Shown piece after piece: positions 36,334 to 48,426 of a stretch of 64,000 nucleotides of DNA; the stretch's first letter is position 1; each line of letters opens with the position of its first letter. Origin of the DNA: Cornus controversa (Eukaryota > Streptophyta > Magnoliopsida > Cornales > Cornaceae); NCBI GenBank assembly GCA_026545225.1, contig CM048848.1:48020306-48084305 (forward strand), given 5' to 3'. The position numbers and the translations under genes were made by a program. The notes beneath the pieces are model-generated. The model saw nothing but the letters and a program-made list of their open reading frames with translations, searched no databases and was not told the origin of the DNA.

Positions 36334-37942
36334 ATTCTAATAATGCAATATATAAGATATGAGCAATTAAATAATTTTAGCACAATATAAAGAATTAGAG
36401 ATAGAGAGATCAAACATAAATGACACCACAATTTTAGCGGAACTCCTACTCCTTGGCTCAAAATTCATTTTGAGACTTTCCAAATCCACTAGAACACCTT
36501 TTTATAGGTGGAGAGCAAAAATTTCTTGCTAGGAAAAGCACATTCTCTTAATCTTACTTGGGTCACATCAACCCTTGCTAAAGGAACAAGCTTATCTCTC
36601 AAAACTAGATATACAAGATAAAGCTCACAATAGATATCTCTCAATATAAATAAATACACAAGTTTGAGCTTACAAGACTAGAGTATGAATGAATTCATAA
36701 ATTAAAGTTCAAGTCTATTGAATGATTTTGTTAGAGAGTAGATGAATGTATTTATTCTCAAATAAATGATCAAAGTGTATATATTTTACTCTTCAATATT
36801 TCAAGCCATTATATAGAGAAGAGGTTGCAGATATTTGGTTGTTGGGGTAGTTGGGTAGCACTAAATGCAAAAACTAGCCGTTTGATTCAAAATCCAATAG
36901 TATCAGTCGGCTGATGGTTTCATCGGCCTATTGATGACATTGTAGTGATGGACTGAAGGTCCTCTTCGGTCGACTGAAACAATGTTTCAGCTACTTCCAA
37001 TTTGTACTAGCTACTGGATTGTATTTTAACTTTTACCAGCCAACTGATGGGATCCATCAGGCGACCGAAAGTCCCTATATCAGTGAAATCATAATATTTG
37101 AAAGATTTCATTGGTCAAAAACATTTTTAGGTCCATGAAGCAGTATGGATGGTATTCATGGCCTATTGTTAGGTTGTTAAAGGATCGTATATGAAATGAA
37201 AAGTATTTTTATGAATGATCCTGTAGAAATTGGGCTTCAATGGAATTCATAAATACTTTGACAATGAATCCTAAGCACTCACTAACCTATTTACCCCCTT
37301 TTTTTTAAGAAATGGTTTGTTGTTTGAGCTTGGAAGATGAAACTTGTTTATTTGGTTTGCATTCGTGAGCTTGGCAATCTTGTCAACTTTGAATGCTTCT
37401 ATTTTGGCATTCTTGATCTTCAAGACTTTTGTAAAGGATCGTGTTTATCATTTGATCTTTGAAGTGCTTGGAATTTGTCTTAGATTATGTGTTTGCTTCA
37501 TTGAGCCTTATCTTGAATAAATTATCATCTAGCACATTAACTATAGATGTTAGAGCTATAACACGATTAATGGTTTGTAATCATTAAAATTATTAGATTG
37601 CCCTTAAGTCAACACCTTTGAGTCAACAAATATCTTGTTTGCTTTGGTTGTCAGGATTCACTAAGCACTTAAAGAGAGAGTATGGTTGCTTTGTCATGCC
37701 TCATAGTTCAACCAATATTTCAACATACTTAGGTAATTCTCTGTTCTACTTTAAATAAGTATTGATATTGAATTAGATTAAGAATACTATATTACTCCTT
37801 TGAAAATTTGTGGTTTTGTTATATTTTTTAATTTTTTTTTGTCTTTTAATCTGAAAATTTTATATTTGTCATGTTAGTTGTTTTTTCCCCCACAAATACA
37901 TTACTCCCCCCTTGAACTGAAATCCTGGCTCCGCCCCTAAAT
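36334..37942. other. non-coding interior, ending in a hAT-like terminus
   Basis: Non-coding stretch after the hAT ORF and solo LTR. A section at about 36880-37090 with CAGTCGGCTGATGG and CGGTCGACTGAAAC resembles SIRE-type copia LTRs. The last bases (about 37915-37942) read ACTGAAATCCTGGCTCCGCC, a phrase I know from the ends of hAT elements that encode TTF-type zinc-finger proteins, so this may be the 3' terminus of the element whose ORF lies at 32471-34915. The matching 5' terminus was not found. Confidence 0.45.
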
Positions 37943-37998
37943 GTGACCGTTAGATTTAATCTAATGCACACTATACAAGGTGTGGATAAAATTTCTTA

Positions 37999-38012
37999 GC
38001 TCACCGGTGAGC
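37999..38012. repeat. palindrome GCTCACCGGTGAGC, second copy of the 11147 family
   Basis: Followed by AAGAGATCAGTTCTATATG, matching the minus-strand continuation at 11147. The shared segment of about 35 bp next to TA-rich DNA marks these as the same repeat end. Confidence 0.8.
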
Positions 38013-38059
38013 AAGAGATCAGTTCTATATGTATATACACACCCAAAACATAATATATA

Positions 38060-40042
38060 TCTCTCTTGATATAACCCATTTTTAGGCCTGTTCATAGCAC
38101 CTGCCATAAGAGGTGGCAACCACCACCTTGGATTAACAATTGATTGTGGTTGCTGGGTTTGTGGTTGGAGATTTTTATTTAGAACTACGATTGGGGAAAA
38201 ATGGGATGGCTGATGAAGTTCTTCATGGAAAAAACACTAACCCTCAATCAAAATTCCCATCAGAAGAGCCAGGGGCCGGCTCAATCACTAAGCAATTGAG
38301 CTTCGCATAGATTCCCTTCAATAAAAGGCCCCATTTAGATAATGTGTAATAAAAAGATTATATAAATATGATTAATTAAATTCTTACTTAATTTAATTAT
38401 ATGTTTCCTTTCTTAACAATATAAATAGAGTGTACTCAACTTATACATTGTCTTCTAATTTTTAGCTCTTTCTTATGCCTTTTCTTCTTTTTCTATAATT
38501 ATTCTCACCGTTTATAATCTATTTTCTTCTTTTTCTAGACTCCTTTTAATTGGTTAATCAGTAAAGTTTTTAAAAAATAAACCATCAATCCCTTGTGTCT
38601 AAAATTTTTATTTATTTATTTTTTCTCTTTTTTAGTTAGCATTAAGAATCCAACCCTCAACCCCTCCTGCCTTTTGCTATCATGTCAGCAAATTTTCAAT
38701 AATGCCTTTTGCTATCATGGTTTTTTTTAAAGGGAGTGACACTTGCTTCCACATGGCTCTAGAATATTGATTTCTAAAATGCATTGGGTTTGGTCTGCAA
38801 CTTGGGCCGAATGAATGCACGACAGTGGAGCCCAGGTTGGCTGGCAATCCCAAAATGGGCTATAGACATGGTGAAAAGTTCCCAGCCTCAATTAAGCTTG
38901 GGTCGCATTTATGTTATACTTGCAGGCCATGTGACCCAACAGTAGTCCTATTATATTATGCATTTTGTACATAGTACTAGTATATTAACTGTGCCAACCA
39001 AGGACCTTTTTTTTCCTACTTCTCATAAAGATTGAGAAAAAATGTGCAGCTGGGACTGTTGAAAAATCAATCCAACGGCTATAATGCATAGCAGAATAAA
39101 AGTGCACAGATAGGGTTTGGGTTCCACAAAAATCATGCTCTCCTTTCTCGTGTGAAAATCAATTTTTGATAAATTATGCAACATGACTCTTAATTTTTTT
39201 TTTGTTTGTTAATCATAATATTTTATATAAGATTGTTAACAATAAAATTAATTTTTTGTATATTTTACCATACCCGTCTTCTATTTTATTGAGATTTGTC
39301 GTATCACTGTACCTATTGTATTCGTATCTCGTATTCGTATCTATATTTTCAAAGAAGTATCTAATGATTTTGAATTACGGTAACAAGAAAAAGAACTTTG
39401 AGAGTGTTTCTCGAACTACATGTAAAACAAGTACCCTTAGCAACAACAAGTCAACTGATTTGTAACTCCTTTTAGTGTATTATGGACCTTGACGCTTTTG
39501 GTTTGAAATTTACATAAATGAGGTCCAGATTTAATTGATGCACATAATTTGCGAGCAATTACGTAACAGTTACATTAATTTAAGTATTAAATTTGCCTGT
39601 AAGGGTTTTTTTTTTTTCTCTTTTCCGATACCTTTATAGACAAGACCAACACTAAAAAATTTACTACCTTTCTATTATTTTCATATATAAGAAAATTAAC
39701 ATTTTTTCTAATGCATACTTTTTACAATGTGCCATGACATTATTTCTCTCACAGCTTAGATGAAAACTGAAAATTAGATAATAAAGCCCTCTTCTCTCAT
39801 ACTTATCACCAGGTAGATCAACTTAACCAAATATACTGCCTAATAAACCCCCTCTCCTCTCTTACTTAAAGGCCGTTTTTGCAATAAAAATGTTTTGCTT
39901 TTCTATTTTTATCTGAAATAGACACAACGTTTTTGTCGAGGAGTATGTTCAATAGCGATTATAAGCATGTTTGCTAGCGTAAAATTTGTTGTAAAATTTT
40001 TGAAAACAAAAACATGAAAATATGTTTGGTAAAAAAGTATTG
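38060..40042. other. non-coding region, no gene recognised
   Basis: No domain recognised. Near 38260-38320 the sequence AGGGGCCGGCTCAATCACTAA...CAATAAAAGGCCCC resembles decayed transposon-related DNA. The open frame at 39202-39465 is AT-rich and has no recognisable family. Confidence 0.5.
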
Positions 40043-40575
40043 CAAGTTTGAAAAAAAAATGACTAGTTAAAAAAGGACACTAATAGGGTTTTTTTTTCGG
40101 GTACTGTTGATCGCTATAGTGCAAAATCTAGTGGAAACACCAATTTCTATTTTTCAATTTGGGCTTTTTTTTTTTAAACACTTTTGGTATTATTCAAATC
40201 AAAACAAAAGTGTTCCAAGTTTGAAAAAAAAATGATTAGTTAAAAAAGGACACTAATAGGATTTTTTTTGTACTGTTCATAGCTATAGTGCGAAAACAAG
40301 TGGAAACACCAAATTCTTGTTTTCAATTTGGGCCTTTTTTTTATAAAAAAAACTTTCGGTATTATTCAAATCAAAACAAAAATGTTACAAGTTTGAAAAA
40401 AAAATTGGCTAGTTAAAAAAGAACACTAATAGGGTTTTTTTTTTTTTTTTTTTTTTTCGGGTATTGTTCATCGCTTTAGTGCGAAAACAAGTGGAAACAC
40501 CAATTTCTTGTTTTCAATTTGGACCCTCTTTTTTTTTAAACACTTTCGATTTTATTCAAATCAAAACAAAAGTTA
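40043..40575 (+). repeat. three-copy tandem repeat, about 172-bp period
   Basis: Units start at 40043, 40216 and 40388, each with CAAGTTTGAAAAAAAAAT. Each continues TAGTTAAAAAAG.ACACTAATAGG, a poly-T run, TACTGTT.AT.GCT.TAGTGC, GTGGAAACACCAA.TTCT, CAATTTGGG and AATCAAAACAAAA. The third unit has an expanded T run (about 23 T at 40435-40457). The open frames at 40464-40690 are shadows of this repeat. Confidence 0.92.
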
Positions 40576-41163
40576 TCGAACGCGTTTTAATATTTTACTT
40601 TGCTACAATACACTACTCAAAACAAAAAACACGAACCGTACCCTTAAGAGAGGGTACTCCACCCCCATAGTGATTAAGATAGTCATCTAAGGTCTCGTGT
40701 GAAAACAAGATTTATCAAAGTTAATGTGCCCTATAATCAGTTACATGGAGGTGCAATTTATAATTAGACTCAAGTAAATGTATTAAACTTCATTCAGAGA
40801 AACTCTCACATCTAACTTTATAAAGTTGAGTAAATACCACTATATTAGTGTAACAGTTTTGGTGCTTATCGATCATTCAAAAGTCTAAATTATTAGATAG
40901 TGTTACCTACCCCGCCCATTTATATCCATTCTCTTTCTTATTCAGATCTGATGTGAAATAAAAAGAAAACTTCTCTAACGTTCTCCCCATGCCTACCCAT
41001 CTCCCCTAACAAGGGGAGGACGAGGACCTAGGAACAACCCAAACTCAGACCTGAACTCCATTCGCATGGTAGGCATGGCACATGATCAAGAATTGGATCT
41101 GACTTTGATATCAATTGTAATGGATAAGGTGTTTATCAATAATTCAAAAGTTTAAGTTATTGG

Positions 41164-42364
41164 TGATAAGTGCACAAAACATGTTATTTTATATCTCAAA
41201 ATAAGTCTTTAATTATTCTTTTACTTTATTTAAATATTCTTATCTTTGTATTTTGTGTTTTATAGGGGTTGATTTCCAAATAAGAAGAAAAGCAGCAGAA
41301 AAGGCCTAAAAAAGATATATATAGCCAGAGATAAACATCAGACGAATTGTAGGAGAGATGGTATTCTGTGTAATCCACTTCACAAGAGGTCTCAAGTTCA
41401 AAACTTTGCAAAATACTTTTTTGCACGGCCACGTCTGCAGTCCAGAATTCAAATTAAAGATATGAAGATCAAATATTAGATATTTAAATTCAAAATTTTG
41501 TATTTTGAATTTTGTATTTTAAATTTTTCCCACCTAAACCATTCCCCTTTAACTCTATAAATAGGAGGTCTTAGGGGATGGTGAAGGGGGTTAGAAATTG
41601 TAGAGAAATTATAGAAAAAAATAGTGTAATTGTTTTATTGATTCAATGATGAGTAGTAGTTTCATTTCTATTTGTTTGTTTTCTATTAATATGCAAGCGT
41701 AAACATCATTCTCAAGGGAGTGATGAAGCCACCATGGCTGAAGTATAGGTAAGTTGTTTTATTTTCTTGTCTACTTTTTCCTCCCAAGAGCATTCTTCTA
41801 CTCTTCTATTATGGATTTTATTTTATAAATTTGAGGAAGGATTTTTCGTGTTTGCCAAATAATGGTAATTCGAAGAATGCCTACCTCTGTTTACCTAGCC
41901 AATGTGCATCAGATTAAGTAAAGAAATGTCTCTCTCATATATAATCAAGTCATTCTTTTTTATTCCATATTTTCCTTCATCTTTCCAAGTTCTAATTGGA
42001 TTGGTGAAGTGTATTTGATTATTGGAGGAAAAATTATATAAGAATATAAAAAAAAAAACTTTATTTATATGGATCAATGGTGGTGAACTCTCTTTCCTTG
42101 AGATTTGTCCTATCATTTGATCTAAGACATTTAATATTAGTTTTTATTATTAAATAAAAAATCAAAATTTTATTTTTTAAATATTCATTTTTCATCTCAA
42201 GAGATTTTAGTTTTGAATTTTAGAATTGTTACTGATTCTCACTTGAGAGTGGTTCGACCCTGCTTACTACTATACAGTTTTTAGTAAAGTTTTTGCAGAT
42301 TTTATTATTTTTTGTAAGAAGTGTAGAAAAGCAACGACAAACATCCAATAATCTACACTCATCA
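41164..42364 (+). mobile_element. solo LTR, family S (copy 3), TSD ATTGG
   Basis: 1.2-kb block from TGATAAGTGCACAAAAC to CTACACTCATCA with perfect flanks ATTGG (41159-41163 and 42365-42369). It aligns end to end with 35196-36333, including AACTCTATAAATAGG (about 41555) and GAGAGTGGTTCGACCCTGC. Compared with copy 2 it has extra sequence near 41630-41705 and 42120-42235. Confidence 0.93.
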
Positions 42365-42369
42365 ATTGG

Positions 42370-44310
42370 GTAATGTTGTCTATCCGTCCATTTATACTCA
42401 TTCTCTTTTTTATTCAGATCTGATATAAGACAAAAAAAAATACATCTCTAAGACTATAAAAATTTCCACCGTTAGCGGTGAACTCTTTCTATTTTACTAA
42501 ATTAATAAAGATGATCCAAATCCCATTATCTCCACTGTGTCTCATGCCTCATTTATGTCATTTTACTCTTTTTAACCACTTTCTTTTTTGAAAGACCCTT
42601 TTCAATCCCCAAATTACCATCTCAACCTCAACCACTTTCTGAAAATTAACATCGCTTTCTAATGAATCAACCTCTTCGTAGTGGTGCTTGCATATGGCCA
42701 TCTCGTACACTAGGCTTATTCAAATTTTGTCGGTAGAAGTTGAGAGCTCTAGTTAAAAATATGTCAATTATATTGAATGATTCCCCCCATAAAAACCATC
42801 ATCTACTTCAAAAGTTGAGATTACAATAGCATAATCATCACTATTACTAGCAACCTTCAAAGTTTATCCACTAGTATACATGTGTGTGTTGTCTTGAAGA
42901 ATGTTTCGAGGTGCCTAGGCCGACAATCTTGAAGAGAACTCAGCAAAGATAAAGCTCCCAAGTGTGCACAAATCATGACCATTCTTGAATTGTTCCACAC
43001 AAGACTTCGTGCAAGTGCTTCATTTTGTTTCTACTTTTAAGTCACGTAATTTTTATATCCGCCCACGTCATAGTGGGACCGGCCCCTACCCACACGGGTC
43101 ATAAATTTTTTATTTTTGAAAGTTTTATTATTTTTTAATTTTTAAATAAGCTTGCATTTTGCTATGTGTTTTCTTCGCTCCACCACTCTCTTTGTATGAC
43201 GTAAAATTTATTACTTTCACACATCTGCTCTCGCACTCACTCTCATTTTCACTGTGACTTAGGTCCTAAATAATTTTTTTTTTTTTTTGTTATAAAATGA
43301 AAAGATATAAATTCAGTTTAGTTCTCTACATTTTATTTGTTTATTATTATTTTTTCACCAAAGTGATGTTTCCAGCCTTTGGGCTGGACAAATTGACTCA
43401 TGAGCCTCAAGAGAGTGGAATTAAATTCAAATTGTTTACATTACAAATGTTGGTCTTAACCAACTCTCTTATTCTCTTGAGATTTTCTTTGTCTAGACTT
43501 GATTAATTATTCACAAATAAGGAAAAATTTGAAAATGATTCTAATATAAAATTAAATTCAAACGGGTTAGATGAAAGAGTGCGTACTATGCGATGGTTGT
43601 ATGCATCCAAAATTGGAAGGTAATTTTTTTGTAAAATAGTTATTAGAAGTATAATTTATGTGACATGTTGGACAATTGAGGCCAGTTTATTCATAAAATG
43701 AGTGTGATGAAAATGTGAATGTTGAGATGAATATTTGTCAAATTAATGAAAGTAGAAAATTGGATTTGATAAATATGAGTAATATTAGCTAGAGAAAGTT
43801 ATATTAATATAACATGGATTGAGATCATATATAAATGTATGATAGCATACTTTTTCTTCCCTTGCACACATACTTGTGAGTTGAGAAGATACCAATGGAC
43901 TATTGTGTTACGTATAGCCTACTGTTGACTAAGACTATAATATTAAATATAATGAAATGAAAAAAAAAAACTAAACAAAGATTTTTGTGGAGTTGAAAAT
44001 GTTTCTTAGGTTTAATCATAAAATGGCAAGAGAAAGTTGTTTAATACATTTTGGCCATCATGATCATATTGTTGGAATTAAGGCTTCCTTTTTACTTTTT
44101 GGAATTAAGGCTTAGACACCTTTTCACTTTTTCTTTCTTTTTGTGTCTTGTAAAGATATACTAATAATGGTCCACCATTTAAAGTGAGTTCTCACATCAT
44201 TCATCCTTGCATGTGCATCTGAAATTTCACAAAAATAAAGTACTATGGGTTTGAAAATAGTTGGATGCATATATTTTTTCTTAATCTCATATAAATGAGA
44301 TTGCCACATA
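42370..44310. other. non-coding region, no gene recognised
   Basis: AT-rich without recognisable domains. The phrase GCTTATCAA.AATTCAAAAGT..AA.TTATT occurs at about 40865-40893 and 41131-41161, so this part of the locus has small local repeats. The open frame at 43297-43506 is not supported by any motif. Confidence 0.5.
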
Positions 44311-45330
44311 AACTCATGTTTGATAACACTTTCGATTTCAAAATTTTAATTTTAATTTTTATTTTTTTGAAATTAATAATGGAAATCGCGTTTGATAACG
44401 TAATTTTTATTTATGAAAAAAATGAAAGTGATGTCAAAATTTTGGCAATCCTTAGACATAATTTAAAATCTTTGTAACGAAACTTTCAGATTTAGTTTTC
44501 ATTTTTCAGTTCAAGTTTTTATTTTTTTTATAAAATACAATAAATAAAAATTTTGGTTGCTCAAAAATATAATATAATCTAATACAATAAATTAAAATTT
44601 TATAAAAAAACAGGAATAAAAAAAATAGAAAATACAATATATAAAAAAATAAAATACAATAAATAAAAAATAAAAATAATATAATATAATATAAATAAAA
44701 TACAATAAATACAAAATTATAAGTCAATAAGAATAATTTTTTTATATAAAATACAATAAATAAAAATATATATATATAAATGTAAAGATATATAATAATA
44801 ATAATAATAATAAATAAACATATAATATATAAAACAAGAAAATACTGTAAAATAAGAGTTATATATAAATACAATTATATATAATATAAAAATATCAAAG
44901 AAAATAAAACGAGTATGTATAATAATATATGACAATTACCAAAAACATGTAAATAGTTAGAATTTAAGACAATTATCAAAAACATGCAAATGCATAAAAA
45001 TAAATTTTTAATTAAAATAAAGTCCTAACGAATATAATTTCGGAGGAAATAATATACATAAAATATGTAATATCATATTTATGTTGGTTAAAATGAATTG
45101 GAACCATATTACTCGAACATAATTTTTAGTTAAAAAAATTACTATTTTTTTTAAAAATTAATTTTTTGTTACCAAATATATTTTCAGATTTGTGTATTTC
45201 AAAATTTCTAGAGCATATGACGTTATCAAACGTATTATACTTTTCACAGAAATGATATCACAACAAATTTTCACATTTTATTTTTTAAAAATCAAAAAAT
45301 AAAATTCAACAGCGTTACAAACGAGTCCCT
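44311..45330 (+). mobile_element. non-autonomous TIR element, PIF/Harbinger-like ends (copy 1)
   Basis: Shares ends and interior with 55430-56336: CACTTTCGATTTCA, AAAATGAAAGTGATGT, TTTTGACAATCCT-like, ATTTCGGAGGAAATAATATAC, ATATGTAATATCATATTTATG and TTGGTTAAAATGA.TTGGAACC. The right end, reverse-complemented, is AGGGACTCGTTTG. The long AT-only stretch at 44500-44900 explains the meaningless open frames there. No transposase. Confidence 0.7.
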
Positions 45331-45518
45331 AAATTGATTATGATAGCTCAAAACTGCCTTAATCAAATGGGTTTCAAACATATATAAGTGGTTCGACCCA
45401 GATTTTTGCCCCATATGGATCGCAAAGGTCATGGAGCTCAGCTCATGGAGAAAGTTACCAGCATAATCGGACTTGGATTCGGGTCAATTTAAGCATAAAA
45501 ATGCCCGAAAACCACTTG

Positions 45519-45534
45519 CCCCCCCCCCCCCCCC
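45519..45534. repeat. C homopolymer, 16 bp
   Basis: Run of C following ACCACTTG in an otherwise AT-rich stretch. Sequencing or assembly length errors are common at such runs. Confidence 0.85.
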
Positions 45535-45845
45535 ACACTCAAAACACCTAACCAATTAAACTGGTCAGCCTGTCACGTGCTACTCATTTCTTGAAATTGT
45601 AATAAAATTTAAAATTAACGAATTGGGATAGGCTCTGTGCACTTTCAGATTAAGTTTATTTGAGTGCATTTCAATGAACAGTGCAACACTAATGTAACAA
45701 TAATAAATTGACGATGTAAAAATATTGCATGCATGATGTTGTTTATGCATTGCACTATAAATTTAAGAGATAGTAAATGATACAGTAAACAAAAGTATAC
45801 ACAATAATCTGAATCTCAAAATATAAAAAAAATATTGTATATTCA

Positions 45846-46300
45846 TGTAACGATCCGTTCTACGAGGTATAATAATGTTGGCTTTGAATTAAAATCGCAC
45901 GGCTTTGTTATTGAATTTTACCTTAAAATATCTCATATCATTTGAAGATATAACCCTATATAGAGGGAAGGAGTCAGAAAAATGATTGAGGGGGGCGTAT
46001 TTTGAAAAACATAATTTTAGAGGGGACATCTGGCTTCGTCCCTCTGCCTACATATATAACACATTTCATTTCCATACTCACACGATGTAGGATCGTGAGC
46101 CTCTTAACCCCTAATGGAGTAGGGTTGGATAGTAATTCTTCCACCCGCTCACCTACATGTCTACAACTAAGGTTTCCACAATCCATCACCTTAGAGGCCC
46201 AATGTCCTTCTTGACACACTTTCGACTGACTCACACTCTGATACCATTGTAAAGACTCGTTTCACGAAGTATCATATTGTCCACACGCCGTTGCAACCAA
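45846..46300 (-). mobile_element. TRIM-like relic: partial LTR, PBS, short interior, second LTR
   Basis: On the minus strand a partial LTR (about 46300-46248) ends GAGTCTTTACA and is followed by ATGGTATCAGAGT (46247-46235), a copia-type primer-binding site. After about 140 bp of interior comes a second LTR-like segment ending CGGATCGTTACA at 45846. Both LTR ends share ACAATAT.ATAC or ACATTATTATAC wording, and the second also shares AAATG.TATGAG.......GGTAAAA with the solo LTR at 32700-32949. A stretch near 45975-46045 has no counterpart there and may be an insertion. Confidence 0.6.
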
Positions 46301-46368
46301 TTTTATATTACTCCCACCAAATAAATAGTCATTATTTCTCTTAATAATAGAAAATAATTATTCACCGA

Positions 46369-46912
46369 CTAAGAAGCAAGGACATAGATACAAAACATGA
46401 GTATGACACGACACGGATACGACGACACAAAAAATTCTAAAAAAAAGGACATAGACAAAACGGGGATATGACTATAAAATAATAATATAATATATTAATA
46501 TATATTCATTATGCAACAATAAAAATATTACATTACAAAAATATTTCAATTAATCATCAAGCAATTAAGAACCAAACAAACTTATAAACAAAAATAATCA
46601 AATAGATTAAAGAACGAGACTCATTCAATTATAATACTTTAATCTTTTGTTCATTTTTTAGTCATCTACATATATTTAATTCATATTGTTTATTATAATT
46701 TAGTCGCGTATATATTTATTTCAAAATACTTAAATACATCACTGCTACGAACTGTATGATACATGTTTGGAATGCTCCAATGAGTGTTCGAGAAGTATTC
46801 AAAAAATTAAAATTTCAATACACTTTTACGAAATATCCTACACGTGTCCGACACGATATCCGAATGTCTAACATGGGTACGAGATCCTTGATAAAGTGTC
46901 TGTGCTTCCAAG
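46369..46912. mobile_element. hAT-like non-autonomous element with CACGGACACGG motifs (copy 1), TSD TTCACCGA
   Basis: Flanked by 8-bp duplications TTCACCGA (46361-46368 and 46913-46920; a ninth base also matches). Ends CTAAGAAGCAAGG and, reverse-complemented, CTTGGAAGCACAG pair as terminal repeats. Subterminal motifs GACACGACACGG (left) and GTGTCCGACACG (right) recur. Interior AT-rich, non-coding. Confidence 0.82.
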
Positions 46913-46921
46913 TTCACCGAC

Positions 46922-48260
46922 CGTTTGACAGTTGATGAATATTGATTATTTTTTTATACTAATAAAAATTAATTATTCTGTTATTGACATAGGATAATAC
47001 ATTGTCACTTGTTAGTAACTAATAGGGGCTGACCTAATAAGGCTTGAGTGGGTATGGATGCACCTGCTTAATATTATGATTTTTTTTTATATACATATAG
47101 TAAATACAATTATTTTTTGGATTTAGAATTGAGCAAACCTATTAAGGCCCGTGTGTGTACCCACTTAGTTCTATAATTTTTTTTTATACATGTAGTATTT
47201 TTTTTATTTTTTGTGTGTGTTTAGTTATTTGTATACATATTATGAAGCTTACTAGTTTGAAAATGGCTGTCTGGATCCAAAAATAGCCTTTTTTTTTTTT
47301 TTAAAGATTGAATATGACCGAGAAATACGCGTCGTGTATGCCTTCTTTCTTGTTATGACTGAGCATGTTTTTTATGCTTGCCTAAGGCCATAACCATTAA
47401 CCAAATACGACTGTAACTCAACATTGTATAGTATATATATTTATATATATTATATAGTACTATAATATTATTAACCAAACACAACTGTAATCCAACAATA
47501 CATCGAATATATAGATTATATAATACTATAATACTAAAGGTCCGTAAAAGGTAACTTTTTTTTTCCTGTAAAGGTAACTAAGTAAGCACGTGTTAACCCA
47601 CAAATCTACTATAGTATATTATACATAATATATTACTATAATAATAAAACTATGTAAACTTGTAAAGGTAAGCACGTCTCTAATTAACTATTACTAGCTC
47701 ATAATTAATTTGTATTATATCGGTAAATAATTGTCATGTCTATGTGTGTCCAATATTATATTCATAGATATATTTTATGCTATGTCAAAACACTCATGTC
47801 TGATTTTTGGACACTTATAATTCATGTCATCGTATCCTATAATTTGATAGATAAACAAATTCGACTCTTAGACATACACTCGTGTCCGACACCCGTATTC
47901 GAGTGTAGGTAACATAAATTTTTTTGGCATTTATAAACCAATTTATTTTGCATAATTTGTTTCAGCCTACTAATTATTTCATGAATACTTATCGGTGATA
48001 ATTCTTAGTTGACATAATTGTTCATGAATTTATCTTTATATATGATATTTTATTTTGCCGTGTTTTTAGTACTTGAAAAAAAATTAATTTTATTCAACGG
48101 CTCGTAGGCACTTGTCTAAATTTCTAGCTATGCCCCGTCTTGTCTTGACTGAGCTTACCCAATACGGCAATACACCTCTGTTTAGCCAAAATTCGGTCGC
48201 TGACAAACACACCCTTAACCCAAACCAAACACATACGACAATGCACACTTTCCCCGCCTC
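46922..48260. other. upstream region of the PTST gene, includes a fragment of the CACGGACAC element
   Basis: At about 47735-47910 the phrases GTGTCCAA, TCATGTCTGATTTTTGG and ACACTCGTGTCCGACACCCG mark a decayed piece of the hAT-like element seen at 46369 and 58846. The rest is AT-rich and non-coding. Short repeated phrases (AACCAAA.AC.ACTGTAA..CAACA) occur at about 47398-47420 and 47471-47493. Confidence 0.55.
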
Positions 48261-48280
48261 TTTATATACTATATTTATCT
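48261..48280 (+). promoter_or_regulatory. candidate TATA region of the PTST gene
   Basis: TTTATATACTATATTTATCT follows a CCCCGCCTC stretch and lies about 150-165 bp upstream of the start codon at 48427. It is the only good TATA-like sequence close to the gene. Function is inferred from position only. Confidence 0.4.
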
Positions 48281-48426
48281 ATATCCGAACTATTCATTAG
48301 TGCGTTTACGCTTTTCGGTACAGCTCTTTGTTCGTTGCTTCAGTGGACGTCCTTCTCTCCTTTCCGTCTCTGGCACTCCAATTTTGGCCATTTGGAGCTC
48401 CAAGTGTTCGACGAAATGCCTGAACG

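Noticed and set aside
44506..44935. Open frames of 72 and 122 codons on the minus strand
   Set aside because: Composed almost only of Y, I, F and L from an AT-only stretch inside a non-autonomous element; low complexity, not a gene.
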